Positions 14,385 through 18,674 of a DNA stretch of 18,674 bases are shown here, piece after piece. Position numbers and translations under genes: made by a program. Below the pieces are notes generated by a model. It searched no databases. It was not told the DNA's origin and saw only the letters and a program-made list of their open reading frames with translations. Within the stretch, counting starts at the first letter, position 1; every line of letters begins with the position of its first letter. The DNA is from Candidatus Krumholzibacteriota bacterium (GTDB lineage Bacteria > Krumholzibacteriota > Krumholzibacteriia > Krumholzibacteriales > Krumholzibacteriaceae). The stretch covers positions 1 through 18,674 of the forward strand of contig DAOVNN010000010.1 in the NCBI GenBank assembly GCA_030630165.1. The letters are read 5' to 3'.

Positions 14385-14990
14385 TTATTCTTCCCACTTC
14401 TCCACAGTTCCGTCGACGAGCCAGATATATTTCTTCTTTGTCCTCTGCCTCGGATCCTTGTAGATCCACTGCTCTGAGAGCACATTTCCGATATCGTTCG
14501 AAAGCATCTCGTCAGGCCATCCCCACGACTCGATCGCCGCATCCCGATTCATGCCCTTGAACAGTTCGTTGTCCCTGATCGCCCTCGCCGTGCGCTTGCC
14601 GTATTCGCGAAGGTTCATCCTGTAGCGTTTTTCTGGCTTATCGTACCAGAACAGCCTTTCCATCGCCTGGTCGAAGGCCTCCCTGGTGACCGGCCTCTCG
14701 ATATTGAGAGCATGCCTGTACTTGCGCTTGTTCGGACCCCTGACTCCTACCGCGGTTCCCCAGTGGAGGTCCAGCTCGACTATCTCGATCTCGGTTCCAC
14801 GGTCGATGACTCCGGTCTGCTTGATATCGACGATCAGTGCCCTGGTCCAGGCAGTACGGCCGACGTACTTCTCATTGAGCTCATCGTTCTGCTCTATGGG
14901 AATATCCTTGTCAACAGTGTTATATGCGCCGCAGCCCGATACGAGAAGCAGTATGCAGAGCGCCGGAAGTATTAACTTCTTGCCGTTCAA
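14385..14990 (-). CDS. Lipoprotein with C-terminal BamE/SmpA-like region
   Basis: This 201-residue protein has a lipoprotein signal peptide (NGKK, then LILPALCILLLVSGC) with the lipid-bearing Cys at 20. A middle part (about 40-105) looks beta-rich and is not recognised. The end, NELFKGMNRDAAIESWGWPD (141-160), then SEQWIYKD and KKKYIWLVDGTVEKWE, resembles the 'GMt...V...wG.P ... eqW.Y ... y..F.nG.v..w' pattern of SmpA/OmlA/BamE-like domains. The residue after Cys20 is Gly rather than Asp, so outer-membrane sorting is plausible. The start is TTG at 14990, with AGGAGG 7 nt upstream; no ATG or GTG fits the signal peptide. A candidate promoter lies at 15032-15060. The role is unknown; a link to envelope assembly is inference from the domain only. 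Confidence 0.75.
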   Translation of the reverse strand: MNGKKLILPALCILLLVSGCGAYNTVDKDIPIEQNDELNEKYVGRTAWTRALIVDIKQTGVIDRGTEIEIVELDLHWGTAVGVRGPNKRKYRHALNIERPVTREAFDQAMERLFWYDKPEKRYRMNLREYGKRTARAIRDNELFKGMNRDAAIESWGWPDEMLSNDIGNVLSEQWIYKDPRQRTKKKYIWLVDGTVEKWEE

Positions 14991-15031
14991 TCGATTTCCT
15001 CCTTACTGACCGTTCATCTATTCACAAAATC

Positions 15032-15060
15032 AAAATAGAGACATAACTCCGCATAATCAA
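15032..15060 (-). promoter_or_regulatory. Candidate promoter for the lipoprotein gene
   Basis: On the minus strand TTGATT (15055-15060), a 17-bp spacer and TATTTT (15032-15037) lie about 42 bp upstream of the TTG start. It separates this gene from the yraN-rpsP cluster on the same strand, which ends 7 bp earlier. Confidence 0.45.
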
Positions 15061-15067
15061 GAAATTT

Positions 15068-15433
15068 CTAGGATACCCCCCTCAGGTGGTCCACGGTCAT
15101 CCTGTCCCCGGGCCTGTCAATCTCGACGGCGACCACATCGATCCTGAATTCGGCGAATCCCCGAAGGCCTCCGGGCCGGTTGATGTATCGCCCGGCCGCC
15201 CGCCTCATTCCGAGGAGTTTATCCCTTCCGACCGCCTCGGCAGGACTGCCGAACCGGTTGCTTCTTCTTGTCTTGACCTCGACAAATACCAAGCAGTCCC
15301 CGTCTGAGGCAACAATATCTATCTCGTTTCTGCCGATTCTCAGATTTCTCTCGATGATCCCGTATCCGATGAGATTCAGGTACTGGGCGGCTATCGCCTC
15401 TCCGATCCTTCCACATTCCGAGTTCCCCTTCAC
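15068..15433 (-). CDS. yraN: UPF0102 (YraN) family nuclease-like protein
   Basis: This 121-residue protein is the usual size for UPF0102. Family motifs are GRIGEAIAAQYLNLIGYGII (8-27), ERNLRIGRNEIDIVASDGD (28-46) and LVFVEVKTRRSNRFGSPAEA (48-67). The E-I-D and E-V-K pattern (E37, D39, E52, K54) is that of restriction-endonuclease-fold enzymes of the Holliday-junction-resolvase group; the biological role is unsettled. It ends the rpsP-rnhB-yraN cluster, 16 bp after the rnhB stop. The start is GTG at 15433 and is oddly placed: GGAGG ends only 2 nt before it. An ATG overlapping it by one base (15433-15435) is followed at once by TGA, forming a start-stop pair in the ribosome binding region. Confidence 0.88.
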   Translation of the reverse strand: MKGNSECGRIGEAIAAQYLNLIGYGIIERNLRIGRNEIDIVASDGDCLVFVEVKTRRSNRFGSPAEAVGRDKLLGMRRAAGRYINRPGGLRGFAEFRIDVVAVEIDRPGDRMTVDHLRGVS

Positions 15434-15449
15434 ATCCTCCTCCCTTCCC

Positions 15450-16091
15450 TCAGATCTTTACCTGAAAACTCCTCCTGTGTATAGGGGTGCGGCCGAGACG
15501 TCCGATCGCCTCCCTGTGTTCGACGGTCCCATACCCCTTGTTCCTGGTGAAACCGTAATCGGGATACTCACCATCCTTCTCACGCATTATCCTGTCCCTC
15601 GTGACCTTCGCGATGATAGAGGCGGCAGCTATCGAAAAACTCTGCCTGTCCCCGCTCGTGACCGCCTCGCACCGTCCTGTGATCGCGGGCAGCTGCCGAC
15701 CGTCCACCAGGACGAGCGAAGGATTCTTCCTGAGTCCCTCGACGGCTATCTTCATAGCTTTAAGCGTGGCCCTGAGGATATTGATCCGGTCTATCTCGTC
15801 ATGCCCGACGATACCTGTCGAAAATGCCGTACTCTTCTCGATGATCAGCTCGTAGAGCCTCTCCCTCATATTCTCCGTGAGGAGTTTGCTGTCCCTGACT
15901 TCGCGAAGCTCTTCGCAGGGGCTGCATATGACAGCTGCGGCCACAACAGGCCCTGCCAGCGCGCCCCTTCCGGCCTCATCTACTCCCGCCATAAATCCGG
16001 CCGTCTCGCCGGTCGATCCCTTTGCCCTGCCGGCCCGCCGCCGGTCGAAGAGCACGAGATCCTCGAATCGAACACGGGAGGAAGGCGTCAT
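15450..16091 (-). CDS. rnhB: Ribonuclease HII
   Basis: This 213-residue cytosolic enzyme cuts RNA in RNA-DNA hybrids and at single ribonucleotides left in DNA. The RNase HII signature is complete: GVDEAGRGALAGPVVAAAV (36-54, metal ligands D38 and E39), RDSKLL (66-71), VLVDGRQLP (D130), SGDRQSFSIAAASIIAKVTR (146-165, D148), and YPDYGFTRNKGYGT (177-190). About 30 extra residues precede the core, basic and with no known motif. The ATG at 16091 overlaps the rplS stop by four bases (ATGA), so it is translationally coupled to L19. This gene order, rplS then rnhB then yraN, is common in bacteria. Confidence 0.96.
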   Translation of the reverse strand: MTPSSRVRFEDLVLFDRRRAGRAKGSTGETAGFMAGVDEAGRGALAGPVVAAAVICSPCEELREVRDSKLLTENMRERLYELIIEKSTAFSTGIVGHDEIDRINILRATLKAMKIAVEGLRKNPSLVLVDGRQLPAITGRCEAVTSGDRQSFSIAAASIIAKVTRDRIMREKDGEYPDYGFTRNKGYGTVEHREAIGRLGRTPIHRRSFQVKI

Positions 16092-16444
16092 CGAGGCGCC
16101 CTGTCCGTCTTTTCCTTGATCCTGGCCGCCTTACCCTTGAGGCCGCGGAGATAGAAGATCCTGGACCTTCTGACCTTGCCTCTGCGCAGGACCCTGAGTC
16201 CGGCGAGATTGGGCGAATGAAGGGGGAACACGCGCTCGACGGCGATACCCTGGCTGACTTTCCTTACCGTAAAGGTCGCGCTGACGCCGCTGCCTTTCTT
16301 CTGGATCACAATACCCTGGAAGGCCTGTACCCTCTCGCGTTCTCCCTCAACGACCTTGACGTCGCACTTGACGGTATCGCCCACCGCGAACTGAGGGATC
16401 TCGTCCCTGATGTGCTTTGCGGAAATCTGATCGAGGATATCCAT
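16088..16444 (-). CDS. rplS: Large ribosomal subunit protein L19
   Basis: This 118-residue protein of standard length lies at the 30S-50S interface. Recognisable segments are IPQFAVGDTVKCDVKVVEG (16-34), RVQAFQGIVIQKKGSGVSAT (38-57), FTVRKVSQGIAVERVFPLHS (58-77) and VRRSRIFYLRGLKGKAARI (91-109). The ATG at 16444 follows AAGGAGG by about 4 nt. It is preceded by a 90-bp gap containing three hairpins, a possible autoregulatory leader, and its stop overlaps rnhB. Confidence 0.97.
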   Translation of the reverse strand: MDILDQISAKHIRDEIPQFAVGDTVKCDVKVVEGERERVQAFQGIVIQKKGSGVSATFTVRKVSQGIAVERVFPLHSPNLAGLRVLRRGKVRRSRIFYLRGLKGKAARIKEKTDRAPR

Positions 16445-16483
16445 CTCTCCTCCTTGTTACGTTACGATTACTGTCTTTTCCCC

Positions 16484-16524
16484 GGATCGTCGATCCCGCC
16501 TTCGGGCGGATGACTCCGGTCATC
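16484..16524 (-). promoter_or_regulatory. Three-hairpin block upstream of rplS, candidate L19 leader
   Basis: Three consecutive hairpins fill the trmD-rplS gap: 16484-16488 with 16492-16496 (loop of 3), 16496-16500 with 16505-16509 (loop of 4), and 16509-16514 with 16519-16524 (6 bp, loop of 4). No T-run follows, so a terminator is unlikely. Autoregulatory leaders before rplS are known in other phyla, but I cannot match this one to them. Confidence 0.4.
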
Positions 16525-16534
16525 GATCAAGCTG

Positions 16535-17251
16535 TCACGACTGACGCGGACCCTTTCTTTCATCATCGAGCAGGTCCGGCCGAAGCCGTTTTGTCCTTTC
16601 CAGTGCCGACTCTCTCCTCCACTCGTCGATCTTCGCGTGGTTACCCGACTGGAGGATCTCCGGGACCTTCAGCCCCCTGTATTCCGTGGGCCTTGTGAAA
16701 TACGCGGCATCGAGCATGAATTCTCTCTCCTCGGAGAAGGAATCGGTGTCCCTGCTCCGCTCGTCGCCTATCACTCCCGGCAGATGCCTTACGATGGCGT
16801 CGGCCACTACCAGGGCGGGGAGTTCCCCGCCACTCAGTATATAATCACCGATAGATACGGTATCGGTTATTACCAGTTCTTCGACTCTCTCGTCGACCCC
16901 CTTGTACCGTCCGCAGACGAATACGATCTTTTCATGCCGGGCCAGCTCGATAGCGATCGACTGGTCGAATCTCCTGCCTGCCGGCGACATGAGGATCACA
17001 GGAACCTCTCCGGCCTCATCGGCGGTCCTGACCGATTCAACTGCCTCTACGACCGGGGGCGCCATCATCACCATGCCCGGTCCACCGCCGTAGGGATAAT
17101 CATCGACCGAGCCATGCTTGTCGACCGCGAAATCCCTGAGATTAACCACCGTGTAATCCGCGGCTCCCTTTTTCGCCGCGATGTCGAGCATCCCTGAGGT
17201 CAGAGGACCGGACATCATTCCCGGGAAGATCGTAATAAAACAGATCTTCAT
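16535..17251 (-). CDS. trmD: tRNA (guanine37-N1)-methyltransferase
   Basis: This 238-residue SPOUT enzyme methylates G37 next to the anticodon of tRNAs that read CNN codons, using SAM bound in a deep trefoil knot, and so prevents +1 frameshifting. Motifs present are the N-terminal MKICFITIFPGMM, DDYPYGGGPGMVM (about 50-62), VFVCGRYKGVDERV (about 109-122) and the knot loop DTVSIGDYILSGGELPALVV (about 129-148), and the C-terminal domain contains YRGLKVPEILQSGNH, all as in the family. The ATG at 17251 is chosen because family members start MKI; an upstream TTG at 17275 would overlap rimM. It is 13 bp after the rimM stop. Confidence 0.96.
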   Translation of the reverse strand: MKICFITIFPGMMSGPLTSGMLDIAAKKGAADYTVVNLRDFAVDKHGSVDDYPYGGGPGMVMMAPPVVEAVESVRTADEAGEVPVILMSPAGRRFDQSIAIELARHEKIVFVCGRYKGVDERVEELVITDTVSIGDYILSGGELPALVVADAIVRHLPGVIGDERSRDTDSFSEEREFMLDAAYFTRPTEYRGLKVPEILQSGNHAKIDEWRRESALERTKRLRPDLLDDERKGPRQS

Positions 17252-17264
17252 TCCCTGCCGCTCC

Positions 17265-17789
17265 TCACCACTCAATATCGAGCAATCCCTCGGGAGGGTC
17301 GATTACTATCACGCCGTTCTCGATATCTGTTCCGATGACAACCTCGGGCACGAGGGGAACTGCCCTTCTGCCCTTTTCCGTCTCGACGATCAGGCATCTC
17401 TGCGCGGGCCCTATCAGTATATCCACGACTATTCCCGCCCTGTCACCATTTTCAAACCTCACCTCGGCGCCCATCACCTGGAAGGGTTTGAGCTCTCCAG
17501 GCATCTCCGCCTCGGTAAGAGAGTCTATCGAGACATCGAGCCTGCTTCCGATAGCCGCTTCGGCATCATCGCGCGATTCGATACCATTGAACTTGACGAT
17601 ATACGTATTGCCTTTAGGCCTGTATTTCACTACCCGGACAGTGCGGTGATCATCATCTGCCGATACGAGATCCAGTCCGTCGAGCGCGAGCGCTTCGGTC
17701 CAGAAATCGGGGCCAGGGAGAAGCTTGAGCTCCCCCTTCAGACCGACGGCCTTCACAATGCTGCCGAGTGTTGCTGTCTCGCCCGTCAT
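17265..17789 (-). CDS. rimM: 16S rRNA processing / 30S maturation protein RimM
   Basis: This 174-residue protein binds S19 and helps mature the head of the 30S subunit. The N-terminal RimM domain starts TLGSIVKAVGLKGELKL (7-23), and KYRPKGNTYIVKFNGIESRD (55-74) is typical. A PRC-barrel follows (about 97-174) with AGIVVDILIG and the C-terminal EGLLDIEW. The ATG at 17789 is consistent with the family N-terminus. The stop is 13 bp before trmD. Position and order (rpsP-khpA-rimM-trmD-rplS) match the standard bacterial operon. Confidence 0.95.
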   Translation of the reverse strand: MTGETATLGSIVKAVGLKGELKLLPGPDFWTEALALDGLDLVSADDDHRTVRVVKYRPKGNTYIVKFNGIESRDDAEAAIGSRLDVSIDSLTEAEMPGELKPFQVMGAEVRFENGDRAGIVVDILIGPAQRCLIVETEKGRRAVPLVPEVVIGTDIENGVIVIDPPEGLLDIEW

Positions 17790-17800
17790 TGCCCCGCTCC

Positions 17801-18046
17801 CTATTCGCGGATCTCCAGAAGGACCTTATCGCCCATTCTTGTAGCGGCAGCGTTCACCAGTGCCCTGAGAGCCTTGGCGGTCTGTCCGTTCCTCCCGATG
17901 ACCTTGCCCACATCGGCCTTGTCGACGGAAAGCACCAGTATGGTCGTATTGTCGCGGGTCTCCTCTGATAATCTGATTGCGTCTGGCTTGTCGACGAGCA
18001 TCTCGGATATCCGCCGGATCATTGTACTTATCTTCTCAGTCTTCAT
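17801..18046 (-). CDS. khpA: KH-domain RNA-binding protein KhpA
   Basis: This 81-residue protein consists of a single KH domain with the GxxG RNA-binding loop in GKVIGRNGQTAKALR (47-61; G51-R-N-G54). The family (KhpA/YlqC) binds RNA, often with the partner KhpB, and affects cell division and translation in some bacteria. Its place between rpsP and rimM is the usual one. The ATG at 18046 has only a weak, distant AAGG (about 10 nt), so translation may depend on coupling with rpsP, whose stop is 43 bp upstream. Confidence 0.92.
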   Translation of the reverse strand: MKTEKISTMIRRISEMLVDKPDAIRLSEETRDNTTILVLSVDKADVGKVIGRNGQTAKALRALVNAAATRMGDKVLLEIRE

Positions 18047-18089
18047 TGTTTATTTACCTTCGAAGGAGACAATCGTGTTGAAAAGTCCG

Positions 18090-18638
18090 TCAGGACTTCT
18101 TCTCCTCGCCGGATTCCTCCGCCGGCGCTTCGGCCTCTTCGGCAGGAGCCTCGGGAGTCTCCGCGGGTTTGGCCTCTTCCTTTTCGGCAGGAGCCTCGGG
18201 AGTCTCCGCGGGCGCCGCTGCCTTTTCCTCGGCAGCCTTGGCCGCCTCTTCCTCGGCAGCCTTGGCCGCCGCTATCGCCTTCTTCGAAAGCTTCGTCTTG
18301 TCCTTCGGCTGGGCCTTGGGCTGCTTTGTCCTTCTCTCCTCGATCTTCGCCTTCACCTCGGCGATCGTGAGACCGGTCTTGACCAGCTCCCACCTCTCGA
18401 GTATGCCTTCAGCCCTGAGCAGGTTCGCCGCGCTGACTGTAGGCTGCGCGCCATTGCCGAGCCACTTGTAGACCTTGTCCTCGTCGATCTTGATCTCGGC
18501 GGGCTCGACCATCGGATTGTAATATCCCAGTTTCTCGAGGAACCGGCCGTCGCGCGGTGAGCGCGAATCGGCTGCTATGAGCCTGTAGAAAGGCCGCTTC
18601 TTCGAGCCCATCTTCTTCAGTCTGATCTTGACTGCCAA
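18090..18638 (-). CDS. rpsP: Small ribosomal subunit protein S16 with long acidic tail
   Basis: The first 90 residues are a normal S16: AVKIRLKKMGSKKRPFYRLI (2-21), ADSRSPRDGRFLEKLGYYNP (23-42), YKWLGNGAQPTVSAANLL (58-75) and ERWELVKTG (81-89). S16 usually ends there. Here about 90 more residues follow: first a Lys/Ala-rich helix-prone part (about 95-140), then a Pro/Glu/Ala repeat region containing PAETPEAPAE twice and ending EESGEEKKS. Comparable tails occur in Bacteroidota S16, which supports the lineage guess. The start is TTG at 18638, with GGAGG 5 nt upstream; no ATG or GTG fits the conserved N-terminus. It is the first cluster gene seen; upstream genes and the promoter are outside the window. 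Confidence 0.95.
   Translation of the reverse strand: MAVKIRLKKMGSKKRPFYRLIAADSRSPRDGRFLEKLGYYNPMVEPAEIKIDEDKVYKWLGNGAQPTVSAANLLRAEGILERWELVKTGLTIAEVKAKIEERRTKQPKAQPKDKTKLSKKAIAAAKAAEEEAAKAAEEKAAAPAETPEAPAEKEEAKPAETPEAPAEEAEAPAEESGEEKKS
18138..18270. repeat. rpsP: Short direct repeats encoding the S16 tail
   Basis: A 30-base unit is repeated exactly at 18138-18167 and 18183-18212 (period 45), encoding the two PAETPEAPAE segments. A 22-base unit is repeated at 18225-18246 and 18249-18270 (period 24), encoding the AAKAAEE segments. Such in-frame repeats can change tail length by slippage or recombination. Confidence 0.8.
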
Positions 18639-18674
18639 TTTGACCTCCGTATCAGGTATCCCTCTCGATCACGA

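Noticed and set aside
17181..18560. 459-codon plus-strand open frame opposite rimM, khpA and rpsP
   Set aside because: The opposite strand holds three universally conserved genes in their usual order; the repeated Gly/Arg/Leu stretches simply mirror the S16 tail.
1..18674. Mobile elements, CRISPR arrays, phage or toxin-antitoxin genes
   Set aside because: No transposase, integrase or regularly spaced repeats were seen; the only exact direct repeats noticed are inside the S16 tail.

Overview
The window looks like the chromosome of a Gram-negative bacterium, probably a member of the FCB superphylum or one of its uncultured relatives (Krumholzibacteriota, Eisenbacteria, Latescibacterota). Three things point there. 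A secreted peptidase carries a 'PNPFNP'-type C-terminal FlgD/type IX-secretion-like domain. Ribosomal protein S16 has a long Ala/Glu/Pro tail of the kind seen in Bacteroidota. A lipoprotein with a clear lipobox is present. The placement is inference; no rRNA gene is present to settle it. Start codons are unusually mixed: several well-supported genes begin with TTG or GTG behind good Shine-Dalgarno sites.

Layout. 1-2437: part of a polysaccharide locus, visibly more AT-rich than the rest. It holds a dolichol-phosphate-mannose-synthase-like GT2 glycosyltransferase (cut by the window edge) and a GNAT-fold acyltransferase on the minus strand, divergent from a NodB-type polysaccharide deacetylase. 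2563-3507: an M29-type aminopeptidase with its own promoter and a hairpin-rich leader. 3663-7146: a translationally coupled minus-strand unit made of a 46-codon glycosyltransferase remnant, a UPF0104/YbhN-type membrane protein and a secreted M14 carboxypeptidase. The C-terminal domains of the carboxypeptidase are cut off by an in-frame TGA. 7387-7659: a FmdB-type zinc ribbon protein, sharing a bidirectional terminator with the next gene. 7799-9121: L-lysine 6-aminotransferase. 9255-9456: a gene-free stretch with very strong inverted repeats. 9459-9830: a small secreted protein, divergent from a DMT-family exporter (9955-10899). 10988-14080: two Na+-coupled amino-acid symporters (NSS and AGCS); the AGCS protein carries an extra soluble segment of about 105 residues. 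14148-14303: an orphan small RNA with a consensus promoter and a strong terminator. 14385-14990: a BamE-like lipoprotein.

15068-18638 is the conserved housekeeping cluster rpsP-khpA-rimM-trmD-rplS-rnhB-yraN, read on the minus strand. It combines ribosomal proteins, 16S rRNA and ribosome maturation, tRNA m1G37 methylation and RNase HII. Its promoter lies outside the window. The trmD-rplS gap holds three consecutive hairpins that may be an L19 autoregulatory leader.

No insertion sequence, CRISPR array, tRNA, rRNA or phage gene was seen. The most interesting items are the TGA-interrupted carboxypeptidase, the orphan small RNA, the structured stretch upstream of the lysine aminotransferase, and the domain insertion in the alanine-type symporter.
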